Assembly: GCA_903832475.1 (NCBI GenBank)
Contig: CAILBQ010000038.1
Coordinates: forward strand, 1 to 12,909
Source of the DNA: an uncultured Acidobacteriota bacterium
Lineage (GTDB): Bacteria > Acidobacteriota > Terriglobia > Terriglobales > Acidobacteriaceae
DNA length: 12,909 bases
Reading direction: 5' to 3'
Positions within the stretch are counted from its first letter, which is position 1; the number at the start of each line of letters is the position of its first letter. Shown piece by piece: positions 1-7,023 of this stretch. The notes under the pieces were generated by a model. The model was given only the letters and a program-made list of their open reading frames with translations. It was not told the DNA's origin and searched no databases. Made by a program: the position numbers and the translations under genes.

Positions 1-1
1 C

Positions 2-169
2 GCCTGCGCCGCCACACTGCTCGGCGTCACCTTCCTCAGCATCATCCCGGTCGGCCTGATCTGGGCGCAGATCGAACACGTCAGCCTGCGCCGCGTCGCC
101 CACGAAAGCGAAGAAGCCGGCCACATCGAAGACCTGAACGCCCTCGCCGACGAGCCCGGCGAAGCCTGA
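2..169 (+). CDS. C-terminus of an unrecognised membrane protein (5' truncated)
   Basis: An open frame enters from the left edge and ends at TGA 167-169, giving 55 visible residues. The first ~22 residues form one hydrophobic segment (ATLLGVTFLSIIPVGLIWAQ), probably the last transmembrane helix. A charged, Glu-rich cytosolic-type tail follows (ESEEAGHIEDLNALADEPGEA). Third codon positions are mostly C or G, as in the other housekeeping genes here, which supports real coding. Too little is visible to name a family; a transporter or other multi-pass protein is possible. Nothing links it to nrdR, which lies 258 bp downstream beyond a hairpin-rich spacer. Confidence 0.6.
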   Translation, partial: ACAATLLGVTFLSIIPVGLIWAQIEHVSLRRVAHESEEAGHIEDLNALADEPGEA

Positions 170-427
170 CTTTGACGACTTGATCAAACCTCGGGATGTG
201 AACGCTTTGTGAAAGGGTACGACTTTATTCGTGCCGATAACGCCCATACCGTGCCAAGGGCATTGGCCCCAGCCAATTCCGCCGGTCGGAATATCCCAAG
301 CAAACCTGCATTTTCGACAGCAGGTCCAGCGCCGCAGTCTCTTCGTCTCACATAAGCTTGATGGCAGACTCGCTTCCGCTGGCACGGTCCGTCCACTCGT
401 TGATTCACCTTGTAGAATCACCAAGAG
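170..427. other. Intergenic spacer upstream of nrdR
   Basis: I see no convincing gene in these 258 bp; short ORFs on both strands lack a ribosome binding site. The left half is a run of short inverted repeats: GGTACGA/TCGTGCC (215-221 and 229-235), ATTGGC/GCCAAT (262-267 and 272-277) and ATTCCG/CGGAAT (276-281 and 287-292). The first belongs to an element that recurs upstream of lysC. Near the nrdR start, TAGAAT at 413-418 is a possible -10 box, but no good -35 box sits at the right distance. Confidence 0.5.
204..240 (+). repeat. Interspersed palindromic repeat, copy 1
   Basis: The stretch GCTTTGTGAAAGGGTACGAC continues into TTTATTCGTGCCGATAA. It matches the block at 4072-4103 at nearly every base. 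The core folds as a 7-bp stem (GGTACGA with TCGTGCC, one G-T wobble) around a 6-nt loop. This copy has lost or never had the second GGGGCT/AGCCCC hairpin seen in copy 2. Short palindromic intergenic elements of this kind are common in Terriglobia genomes (general knowledge, not checked here). Confidence 0.6.
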
Positions 428-916
428 ATGAAGTGTCCCTTTTGTGGGTTTGCGCAAGACCGGGTCGTCGACAGTCGCGAGAGCAAGGAGGCGGATTCCA
501 TTCGCCGCCGCCGCGAATGCGAAAAGTGTGAGCGCCGTTTCACCACCTACGAGCGCATCGACGAAATCCCCTACATGGTCGTCAAGAAAGATGGCCGCCG
601 CGAGAAATTCGAGCGCCACAAGATTCTCGCCGGCCTCCTCCGCGCCTGCGAAAAGCGTCCCGTATCTTCCGCCAAGCTGGAGGCCATCGTCGACGCCACC
701 GAGGCCTACCTGATGGATGCGCCGGAGCGTGAGCGCACCACCAGCGAAATCGGCGAGCTCATCATGGAAAATCTCAAAACCCTCGACACCGTCGCCTATA
801 TCCGCTTCGCAAGCGTCTACCGAGACTTCAAAGACGTCCGCGAATTCAAGGAAGAGCTCGAACAGCTGCTTCAGTCCCGCGAGCCGCTGCGCGACGCCGG
901 CAAGCGCGGACGCTGA
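428..916 (+). CDS. nrdR: Transcriptional repressor NrdR
   Basis: NrdR is a zinc- and nucleotide-binding repressor that senses ATP/dATP and binds NrdR boxes upstream of ribonucleotide reductase genes. The 162-residue product has the expected family length. Its N-terminal zinc ribbon has C3-x2-C6 and C31-x2-C34 and starts with the signature MKCPFCG. The basic stretch RRRRECEKC follows, then an ATP-cone domain at about residues 49-139 (VVKKDGRREKF through IRFASVYRDFKDV). The C-terminal tail ends in RDAGKRGR. The start is fixed by the conserved MKCPFCG N-terminus, although only AAGAG abuts the ATG and no well-spaced Shine-Dalgarno is visible. No ribonucleotide reductase gene is in the window, so its targets are elsewhere. 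The gene is convergent with the PAS gene, 49 bp apart. Confidence 0.97.
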   Translation: MKCPFCGFAQDRVVDSRESKEADSIRRRRECEKCERRFTTYERIDEIPYMVVKKDGRREKFERHKILAGLLRACEKRPVSSAKLEAIVDATEAYLMDAPERERTTSEIGELIMENLKTLDTVAYIRFASVYRDFKDVREFKEELEQLLQSREPLRDAGKRGR

Positions 917-922
917 CTTCGC

Positions 923-939
923 CCGCCAGCCAGCGGCGG
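923..939. terminator. Possible hairpin between the convergent nrdR and PAS genes
   Basis: CCGCC (923-927) and GGCGG (935-939) form a perfect 5-bp GC stem with a 7-nt loop, 7 nt after the nrdR stop codon. No T-run follows on either strand, so an intrinsic terminator is only a weak possibility. Confidence 0.2.
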
Positions 940-965
940 ATGCTATCCCGCTGCCCGCACCAGCC

Positions 966-1733
966 TCACCCCGCAGCTCCGCAAGGAGTCTCGACCCTTT
1001 CAAAGAGAATCACAACACCCGCCGTATGTCCGCTCTCCTTGTCCAGGATGGGCGATGCCGACAAGTTCACCGTGAGAACTTCGTCCTGCGCATTGCCGAT
1101 ATCTACCTGCCCCGACCATGGTTCGTGCAGCGCCATGCGAAAACTCAGCGGCGCCTGTACCGCGCAGTGCGTACGCAGAATCGGCAGGCACCTCTCCACC
1201 TGGCGCCCCGTCATGTCCTGCTCCTTGCGGCAGGTAAGCTCCTCCGCCGCGGGGTTGACATAGCGCACAAAGCCCAGTGCGTCGGTGACCAGCACCGCCT
1301 TGGGAATGGCATGCACCACGCACTCCAGCCAGTTTTTCGCCTGCGACGCCTCCCAGTGCGCATGCTCCGCCTCACTCACGTCAAACAAGGCCATGCACAT
1401 GCCCACAATCAGCCCGGCATCGTCCCGCATCAACCGGCGGTGCAGTTCATAGCTTCGAAAATGCCCCGAGCCGCCAAAAATTGGCCGTCGAATGACTGGA
1501 GGGTCTTCGCCCGAACCAAGCGCTTTGGCAAACTCCTCGCGGCTGTGCGCAACCTCGTCGTGAGGTAGAAACTCCCAAATGTCCCGGCCAACCAGTTGTT
1601 CCGCCGGCTGGCCCTGCATGTGGCAGGCTGCCTCGTTGACAAATGTCAACTTGCCGTCAAGGTCCGATTCCACGTAGGCCACCGGCAGCCTCCACACGAT
1701 GTGGCGTCCAAAGGGTTGATTGAATGGCTTCAT
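966..1733 (-). CDS. Tandem PAS-domain sensor protein without an output domain
   Basis: The 255-residue protein contains two PAS domains and nothing else recognisable. PAS-1 spans about residues 14-120 (LPVAYVESDLDGKLTFVNEA, then GRDIWEFLPHDE) and PAS-2 about 138-247 (VLVTDALGFVRYVNPAAEEL, later VNLSASPILDKESG). No kinase, GGDEF, EAL or helix-turn-helix output is present, and there is no signal peptide or membrane segment, so it is probably cytosolic. The start at 1733 is supported by GGAG six bases upstream. It also forms an ATGA overlap with the stop of the upstream degenerate-GGDEF gene, which implies translational coupling and probably a physical complex. PAS ligands (haem, flavin, small metabolites) cannot be told from the sequence. 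An open frame continues upstream to 2006 but lies antisense-in-frame-shifted inside the neighbour, so it is not coding. Confidence 0.8.
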   Translation of the reverse strand: MKPFNQPFGRHIVWRLPVAYVESDLDGKLTFVNEAACHMQGQPAEQLVGRDIWEFLPHDEVAHSREEFAKALGSGEDPPVIRRPIFGGSGHFRSYELHRRLMRDDAGLIVGMCMALFDVSEAEHAHWEASQAKNWLECVVHAIPKAVLVTDALGFVRYVNPAAEELTCRKEQDMTGRQVERCLPILRTHCAVQAPLSFRMALHEPWSGQVDIGNAQDEVLTVNLSASPILDKESGHTAGVVILFERVETPCGAAG

Positions 1734-2818
1734 GATTTCTCCGCGGGATTCCGGCGCGCCCCGGCAACAGGCGACGCGGGGATGGAGGAAAAGCCTGGGC
1801 CGCACTGTCGCGACGAACCGCGCTCGGCCAGCAGGTGTTGCAGGTCGTCTGCCGCGTTGATCTGCGACGCCGAGATCAGCTCCAGGGCAATCGGAATGCG
1901 CAGCATGATATTGCGTCCGCCGGTCGAGATGGTGAAGTCGCGGTTGCGCGCCAGCACCCGGTTCCATTCCGCGTTCAGAATGTCTTCCCGGATGCGCCGT
2001 TCGCACACCACCACCAGCGACGACTCGCTCCAGTGATAAATGGTGTCGTCGCTGCTCAGGTTCTGGGTCAGAAACGCGGCCACCGCCATCAGGCAGTCCT
2101 GAATGCCTTCCTGCCCAAATCGCTCGCCCACCACGTCCAGGCAGTTGAGTCGAAACACGCCGATCGTGGCAGGCCTGTCTTCCGTCATCAGCCGCCGCAC
2201 ATGCTCTATCGCCGCACCCCCGCCGCGAAGCCCCGCCGCGTTGTGGTTCGCCGTCGACATGTCCTGCTTGCCGACTTCCGCCGCGCGGCGCGATGCAGTC
2301 TGCACCTCCAGCGAGCGAAACAACTGCATCAGCTTTTCCCGCAACGCCGCGATCTCTTCACGGCTCGTCGCCGACGTAAGTTGCACGCAGATCCCGGTCC
2401 ACAGGTCGGACGACTGCTCTACCCGGTTGTAACCGGCCAGCAGGTGAGCCAGTTGGCTCACCGTCTGCCTCCACTCATTGCGGCGCTCTTTGAGCATTGC
2501 TTCATTGGCTGTGCGGTAGCGTTCAAACTCCCGCACCACCGACTTCACCTCGCTGACCATCTCCTGCTCTACGAGTAATTCCGGCAGGTTCAACGGGCTG
2601 CGCAGGATAGCCGAACGGAAGCTCCGATACGCCGCCAAATCAATCACCACCAGGCTCGAAGCAATCCCGTCGAGCAGCATGGCGGCCGCCTTTCGCTCGG
2701 CGCGCGCCGTCGCATCATCCGCCGCAGAAACTGCGCTTTGTCGCTTGAGATTCATGGTGAAATCGCCCGCACTCCGCCTCGCAGTAGCTATCGGCATCCC
2801 AGCTCGCAACTTGATCAT
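1730..2818 (-). CDS. Degenerate GGDEF-domain protein, probably catalytically inactive
   Basis: The 362-residue soluble protein has an N-terminal helical part (about 30-190, with a charged, coiled-coil-like stretch at 86-125 and another at 153-185). A GGDEF-like fold follows at about 216-330. The GGDEF alignment is visible: ATIGVFRLNCLDVVGERFG matches the first strand and helix, and IYHWSESSLVVVCE sits where active enzymes have R-x-GGDEF. The signature is therefore replaced by SESSL (264-268), and the first metal-binding Asp is replaced by Leu/Asn in RLN. Diguanylate cyclase activity is thus unlikely; a receptor or scaffold role is inferred. The start at 2818 is chosen because GGAGGAA lies six bases upstream. 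Longer starts at 2875 or 2950 are open, but the last would overlap asd. It is translationally coupled to the PAS gene (ATGA) and divergent from asd. Confidence 0.7.
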   Translation of the reverse strand: MIKLRAGMPIATARRSAGDFTMNLKRQSAVSAADDATARAERKAAAMLLDGIASSLVVIDLAAYRSFRSAILRSPLNLPELLVEQEMVSEVKSVVREFERYRTANEAMLKERRNEWRQTVSQLAHLLAGYNRVEQSSDLWTGICVQLTSATSREEIAALREKLMQLFRSLEVQTASRRAAEVGKQDMSTANHNAAGLRGGGAAIEHVRRLMTEDRPATIGVFRLNCLDVVGERFGQEGIQDCLMAVAAFLTQNLSSDDTIYHWSESSLVVVCERRIREDILNAEWNRVLARNRDFTISTGGRNIMLRIPIALELISASQINAADDLQHLLAERGSSRQCGPGFSSIPASPVAGARRNPAEKS

Positions 2819-2833
2819 GCCGGTTTCCTCCAG
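2819..2833 (-). promoter_or_regulatory. Ribosome binding site that decides the start of the GGDEF-like gene
   Basis: Read on the minus strand, CTGGAGGAAACCGGC directly precedes ATG 2818-2816. GGAGGAA with a 6-nt spacer is the best Shine-Dalgarno in the window. It favours MIKLRAG as the N-terminus over the upstream in-frame starts at 2875 and 2950, which have no comparable site. Confidence 0.65.
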
Positions 2834-2898
2834 CGGCATTCCCACACCGTCTTCAGCCCAAATCGGATTGCCCATGTCGCTACCGCCGTAGCAAAAAC

Positions 2899-2933
2899 CT
2901 GTTCCGACGTCCCGTCTCCTGTACACTGAAGGG
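2899..2933 (+). promoter_or_regulatory. Candidate asd promoter and ribosome binding site
   Basis: TACACT at 2922-2927 resembles a -10 box; the -35 position (CTGTTC at 2899-2904, 17-bp spacer) is weak. GAAGGG at 2928-2933 lies 9 nt before the asd ATG and is a plausible Shine-Dalgarno. The 124-bp interval 2819-2942 also has to hold the divergent promoter of the GGDEF-like gene. It is too short, and lacks the structure, for a lysine riboswitch. Confidence 0.35.
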
Positions 2934-2942
2934 TCTACAGCT

Positions 2943-4046
2943 ATGAACAATCAGCCCCCCTCTTCAGTGAACGTCGGCATACTTGGCGCGACCGGCATGG
3001 TCGGGCAGCGCTTCATTCAACTGCTCGAGAATCACCCCTGGTTCCGCATCACCTGGCTCGCCGCCAGCGACCGCTCCAGCGGCAAGCGCTATGAAGACGC
3101 CGCCAAGTGGCGCCTCGACACGCCTTGCCCCACGCGCATCGCCGACTTGGTGATTTCTCCCGCAGATCCCGAAGGCGCTCCGAAAATCATCTTCGCCGCA
3201 CTCGACACCGACATCGCCCGCGAACTCGAGCCAAGATTCGCCGCCGCCGGCTGCGCCGTTGTCTCCAATTCCAGCGCCTTCCGCATGCATCCCAACGTTC
3301 CCCTGGTCATACCCGAGGTCAACCCCGAGCACCTGCACCTCATCGAAGACCAGACCTGGCGGAAAGAATCCGGCGGCTACATCGTCACCAATCCAAATTG
3401 CTCAGCCATTGGCCTGGTCATGGCCCTGAAACCCCTCGAAGAGCGATTCGGCATCGAACAGATCTTCGTCACCACCATGCAGGCCGTTTCAGGTGCCGGC
3501 TACCCCGGCGTCGCTTCCATGGACATCCTCGGCAACGTTGTCCCCTTCATCAAGAACGAAGAGCAGAAGATGGAAGAAGAGACGCTCAAGCTGCTCGGCT
3601 CACTCGACGGAGAACATATCCAACCCCTCGCCGCCCGCATGAGCGCCCACTGCAATCGTGTCGCCGTCGAGGATGGCCACACTGAATCCGTCTCCATCAA
3701 ACTCGGCAACAAGCTGGGACGTCCCGTCACCAAAGAAGACATGCTCGCCGCCTGGGCAGAATTTACGCCGCTCTCCGGTCAGAACCTTCCCACCGCCCCA
3801 GCGCAGCCCGTTGAATGGCTCGCCGCCGAAGATCGTCCCCAGCCCCGCCTCGACAAAAATCGCGGCAACGGCATGGCTGCCTCCGTCGGCCGCCTCCGTC
3901 CCTGCGGTCTGCTCGATTGGAAGTTCACCGTGCTTTCGCACAACACCATTCGCGGAGCCGCCGGAGCCGCCATCGTCAACGCCGAATTGCTCCTCAGCCT
4001 CGGCAAACTGGAGCCGGTAAAGCTGGAAGCCGCGGCCGGAGCTTAA
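2943..4046 (+). CDS. asd: Aspartate-semialdehyde dehydrogenase
   Basis: The enzyme makes L-aspartate-4-semialdehyde from aspartyl-4-phosphate with NADPH, the branch point to DAP/lysine, threonine and methionine. The 367-residue product matches the length of the archaeal/fungal-type family, not the shorter E. coli form. Visible landmarks are the nucleotide-binding GATGMVG (15-21), SNSSAFR (108-114) and the catalytic cysteine C153 in TNPNCSAIGL. Others are SGAGYPGV (183-190), R239 in HCNRVAV and the likely catalytic H246 in EDGHTES. The start ATG has GAAGGG nine bases upstream. lysC follows in the same direction after 107 bp, so the two enzymes of consecutive steps are probably co-transcribed despite the palindromic repeat between them. 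Confidence 0.97.
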   Translation: MNNQPPSSVNVGILGATGMVGQRFIQLLENHPWFRITWLAASDRSSGKRYEDAAKWRLDTPCPTRIADLVISPADPEGAPKIIFAALDTDIARELEPRFAAAGCAVVSNSSAFRMHPNVPLVIPEVNPEHLHLIEDQTWRKESGGYIVTNPNCSAIGLVMALKPLEERFGIEQIFVTTMQAVSGAGYPGVASMDILGNVVPFIKNEEQKMEEETLKLLGSLDGEHIQPLAARMSAHCNRVAVEDGHTESVSIKLGNKLGRPVTKEDMLAAWAEFTPLSGQNLPTAPAQPVEWLAAEDRPQPRLDKNRGNGMAASVGRLRPCGLLDWKFTVLSHNTIRGAAGAAIVNAELLLSLGKLEPVKLEAAAGA

Positions 4047-4071
4047 GTGCAAAGCAATCTCGAGCACCAAG

Positions 4072-4144
4072 GCTTTGTGCAAGGGCACGACTTCATTCGT
4101 GCCAAGAAAGCCAATCAAATAAACGGGGCTTCAGCCCCTGCGGG
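4072..4144 (+). repeat. Interspersed palindromic repeat, copy 2 (two hairpins)
   Basis: The first half (4072-4103) repeats the element at 204-240. It carries a perfect GGCACGA/TCGTGCC stem (4084-4090 and 4097-4103) around CTTCAT. The second half holds GGGGCT-TC-AGCCCC (4125-4138), a perfect 6-bp stem with a 2-nt loop, followed by TGCGGG. It fills most of the asd-lysC spacer and ends 9 nt before the lysC start codon, so the lysC leader is repeat-derived. Confidence 0.7.
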
Positions 4145-4153
4145 AAACGCTGG

Positions 4154-5596
4154 ATGAGCCTGGTTGTTATGAAATTTGGCGGCACGTCGGTCGAGGATGC
4201 GACCGCCATCAATCGTACCGCCTCGATCGTCGCCGGTCGCGTCGCCGCCGGCAAGCGTCCAGTGGTCGTCGTCTCCGCCATGTCCAAGGTCACCGACCAG
4301 CTCCTCGCCTGCGCCGCCGCCGCCAGTCGTGGCGACCGCACCGGCGCCCTCGCTCTCAGCTCCCGCCTGCGCAGCCGTCACCGCGACACTGCCGCCGCCC
4401 TCGTCCAGAACCCCAAAAACTGCGCCACCCTGCAAACCTCCATCGAACACGAATTCGACGCCCTCGACGAAATCCTGCGCGGCCTCGCCGTCATCCTCGA
4501 ACTGACCCCGCGCATCTCCGACCTCATCGTCAGCTACGGCGAGCGCCTGTCGAGCGCTATGATCGCCCAGGCTTTTCGCGAACGCGGCCTTAACAGCGTC
4601 CACGTCGACTCCCGCGAAGTCATTCTCACCGACTCGCAATTTCAAAAGGCCATCCCCCTCGACGCCCTGATCGAAGAGCGCTGTCTCCTCAAGGTGAGGC
4701 CACATCTCGACGCCGGCCTGGTCCCGGTCATGGGCGGCTTCATCGGCTCGAACGAAGCCGGCATCACCACCACCCTCGGCCGTGGCGGCTCCGACTTCAC
4801 CGGAGCCCTCATCGGTGGCGCGCTCCGCGCCGAAGCCATCGAGATCTGGACCGACGTCAACGGCATCATGACCACCGACCCGCGCATCTGTCCCGACGCC
4901 CTGCGCGTCAAGGTCATCAGCTTCGAAGAGGCGGCAGAGCTGGCCTACTTCGGAGCGAAAGTCTTACACCCTGCCACCATCCTGCCCGCCGTGCGCCGCA
5001 ACATCCCCGTGCTCGTTCTGAATTCCCGCAACCCCACCAACGAGGGCACCCGCATTATCTCCCTCGCCCCGCACTGCAAGAGCCCCTTCAAGTGCATCGC
5101 CGTCAAGAAGAAACTCACCATCATCGACGTCGTAGCCAGCCGCCTGCTCATGACCCACGGCTATCTCAAGTCCATCTTCGACATCTTCGACAAGCATCAG
5201 TGCCCCATCGACATGGTCTCGACCTCTGAGGTCAGCGTGTCCGTCACGGTCGATTCCAACGACAAGCTGCCCGCCATCGCCGACGACCTCAGCAAAATCG
5301 CCGACGTGAAATACGAGGGCCAGAAAGCCCTGGTCTGCATGGTTGGCGAAGACATTCGCGGCCAGATGGGCATCTCCGCCCGTGTCTTCACCGCCATCAA
5401 GCACGTCAATGTGCGCATGATTTCGCAGGGTGCCAGCGAAATCAACATGAGCTTCATGATCGAAGAAGAAGACGCCGAAGAAGCCGTCCGCTCCCTTCAC
5501 GCCGCCTTCTTCCAAAACCCCGACCCCGCCATCTTCGACATAGAGAACCGCCTCCCCGCCGCCCCACCCCTAACCCCCTCAACACCGTCATCCTGA
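4154..5596 (+). CDS. lysC: Aspartate kinase, lysine-sensitive type
   Basis: The enzyme phosphorylates L-aspartate, the first step of the aspartate family pathway, and supplies Asd encoded just upstream. The 480-residue protein has the kinase motif KFGGTSV (7-13), SYGERLS (127-133), TLGRGGSDFT (207-216), WTDVNGIMTTDPR (232-244) and YFGAKVLHP (265-273). Two ACT domains follow at about 320-385 and 392-452. STSEVSVSVTVD (356-367) matches the effector-binding segment of E. coli aspartokinase III, whose TSEVS region is where lysine-insensitive mutants map, so lysine feedback is inferred. The start at 4154 gives MSLVVMKFGG; an ATG at 4169 is a less likely alternative. No strong Shine-Dalgarno is seen beyond the repeat-derived CGGG. 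The Pro/Ser-rich tail after residue 467 ends inside an intergenic repeat that contains the stop codon. A diverged copy of the last ACT domain lies at 7347-7571. Confidence 0.96.
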   Translation: MSLVVMKFGGTSVEDATAINRTASIVAGRVAAGKRPVVVVSAMSKVTDQLLACAAAASRGDRTGALALSSRLRSRHRDTAAALVQNPKNCATLQTSIEHEFDALDEILRGLAVILELTPRISDLIVSYGERLSSAMIAQAFRERGLNSVHVDSREVILTDSQFQKAIPLDALIEERCLLKVRPHLDAGLVPVMGGFIGSNEAGITTTLGRGGSDFTGALIGGALRAEAIEIWTDVNGIMTTDPRICPDALRVKVISFEEAAELAYFGAKVLHPATILPAVRRNIPVLVLNSRNPTNEGTRIISLAPHCKSPFKCIAVKKKLTIIDVVASRLLMTHGYLKSIFDIFDKHQCPIDMVSTSEVSVSVTVDSNDKLPAIADDLSKIADVKYEGQKALVCMVGEDIRGQMGISARVFTAIKHVNVRMISQGASEINMSFMIEEEDAEEAVRSLHAAFFQNPDPAIFDIENRLPAAPPLTPSTPSS

Positions 5597-5650
5597 GCAA
5601 AGTTTGGCGAGTACTTTGCGCCTGATGGAGCCGAAGGACCCGCGTCTGCT
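5587..5650 (+). repeat. Dispersed GTCATCCTGAGC...GAAGGACC element overlapping the lysC stop codon
   Basis: GTCATCCTGAGC (5587-5598) and GCCGAAGGACCCGCGTCTGC (5630-5649) are the two ends of an intergenic element I recognise from Terriglobia genomes, usually in the form GTCATCCTGAGCGAAG...GAAGGACC. The middle part here (5599-5629) departs from that pattern. The TGA of lysC (5594-5596) is part of its left end. Only one copy is in the window, so recognition rests on memory and not on comparison within the sequence. Confidence 0.45.
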
Positions 5651-5670
5651 TTGCGCTTGCAACAAAGATC

Positions 5671-7023
5671 ATGGAGGGCACCAACGCCGTGCGCATCCCC
5701 CGAAGAAAAGCACTTTCCCTGATCGCCGGCGCCCCTGCGCTTCTGCTCTCCAGCAAATCGCGTGCAGCCGCTTCCCTCCTTGGCAATGCCCCTCCCTTAG
5801 CCGCCCAAAAGACCGCGACTACTGCCGACCTGCCCATCACCCCTGGACCTTTCCACGGCACGCGCCCCTCCCTTCGCGCATGGCAAGTTCCCGACTGGTA
5901 TCGCGACGCCAAGTTCGGCATCTGGGCCCACTGGGGACCGCAGTCTGGCGTCGAATACGGCGACTGGTACGCCCGCAACATGTACGTTCAGGGCAACAAG
6001 CAATACGAGTACCACGTCAAGACCTACGGCCATCCCACCAAGGTCGGCTTCAAGGACCTGATCCCCAAGTGGACCGCCGACAAGTTCGATCCCGACCACC
6101 TGCTCGGCCTCTACAAAAAAGCCGGCGCCAAATACTTCTGCACCATGGCCGTGCATCACGACGGCTTCGATCTCTGGGACTCCAAGCACCAGCCCCGCTG
6201 GAACGCCGTCGCCACCGGGCCCAAACGCGACATCGTCAGAGCCTTCCAGAAGGCTGCCCAGAAGCACGACCTCCGCTTTGCCGTCAGCGAACACCTCGCC
6301 CCCAGCTATCACTGGTTCTCTACGTCCCACATGAGCGACAAGACCGGCCCCCTCGCCGGAGTACCCTACGACGGCGCCAACCCCGCCTTCGCCGATCTCT
6401 ACCACGAATTGCCCAAGTATTATCCCTACAGCTACGGTCTCCTCAACGACCGTCAGGCCCCGGCCGCATGGAAGCAGCACTACTTCAATCGCATCAAGGA
6501 TCTCGTCGACAAGTATCAGCCCGACCTTCTCTACTCCGACGGCGACATCTTCTTCGAGGAGTACGGCCTGGCTCTCGTCGCCAACCTCTACAACACCTCC
6601 GCCCAACGCCACGGTGGCCGCTGCGAGGCTGTTTACACCAGCAAGCTCCCCAGCGACTGCGAAGTCGGCACCTGCATCCTCGACTGGGAGCGCGGCGTCG
6701 CCGGCGGCATCCCCGCCAACCCCTGGCAGACCGACAGCTGCATCGGCGACTGGCACTACAACCGCGAAGCCCAGTACAAGTCCCCCAAGTACGTCATCGA
6801 TCTGCTCGTCGACATCGTCAGCCGCAACGGCAACCTCATGCTGAATTTTCCCTCTCCCCAACAGCGGCGAACTCGACTACGAAGAGCGCGTCATCCTCGA
6901 CGAAATTACCGCATGGATGGCCATCAACAGCGAGGGAATCTACGCCAGCCGCCCCTGGAAGATCTTCGGCGACGGCCCTGTCGCGACGGCTCCGCAGACC
7001 GGCCAGGGCACCCGCTTCAATGA
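5671..7023 (+). CDS. Secreted alpha-L-fucosidase (GH29), frameshifted after residue ~394
   Basis: GH29 enzymes release alpha-L-fucose from glycans by a retaining mechanism. A twin-arginine-type signal peptide is visible (IPRRKALSLIAGAPALLL, about residues 9-26, with a possible cut after AAA near 34), so export is expected. Family landmarks are KFGIWAHWGP (81-90), MAVHHDGFDLWDS (159-171), RDIVRAF (186-192), the likely nucleophile D290 in LLYSDGD and NGNLMLNFP (386-394). After that the frame runs into Arg-rich nonsense and stops at 7021-7023. The proper continuation is in the next frame, so this is one gene of about 539 codons reaching 7290. ATG 5671 has no Shine-Dalgarno. GTG 5689, ten bases after GGAGGG, may be the true start and would give MRIPRRKALS. 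It follows lysC by 74 bp but has no pathway link to it. Confidence 0.85.
   Translation: MEGTNAVRIPRRKALSLIAGAPALLLSSKSRAAASLLGNAPPLAAQKTATTADLPITPGPFHGTRPSLRAWQVPDWYRDAKFGIWAHWGPQSGVEYGDWYARNMYVQGNKQYEYHVKTYGHPTKVGFKDLIPKWTADKFDPDHLLGLYKKAGAKYFCTMAVHHDGFDLWDSKHQPRWNAVATGPKRDIVRAFQKAAQKHDLRFAVSEHLAPSYHWFSTSHMSDKTGPLAGVPYDGANPAFADLYHELPKYYPYSYGLLNDRQAPAAWKQHYFNRIKDLVDKYQPDLLYSDGDIFFEEYGLALVANLYNTSAQRHGGRCEAVYTSKLPSDCEVGTCILDWERGVAGGIPANPWQTDSCIGDWHYNREAQYKSPKYVIDLLVDIVSRNGNLMLNFPSPQQRRTRLRRARHPRRNYRMDGHQQRGNLRQPPLEDLRRRPCRDGSADRPGHPLQ

Noticed and set aside
717..1568. A 283-codon plus-strand frame running from inside nrdR into the PAS gene
   Set aside because: It crosses two well-supported genes on opposite strands, is low complexity and has no motif.
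4047..4153. Lysine riboswitch or attenuator in front of lysC
   Set aside because: The spacer is only 107 bp and is largely the palindromic repeat; none of the conserved L-box helices can be placed.
5797..6861. A 354-codon minus-strand open frame antisense to the fucosidase
   Set aside because: It is Val/Gly/Ala/Glu-rich shadow translation of a C-ending-codon gene, with no ribosome binding site and no recognisable motif.
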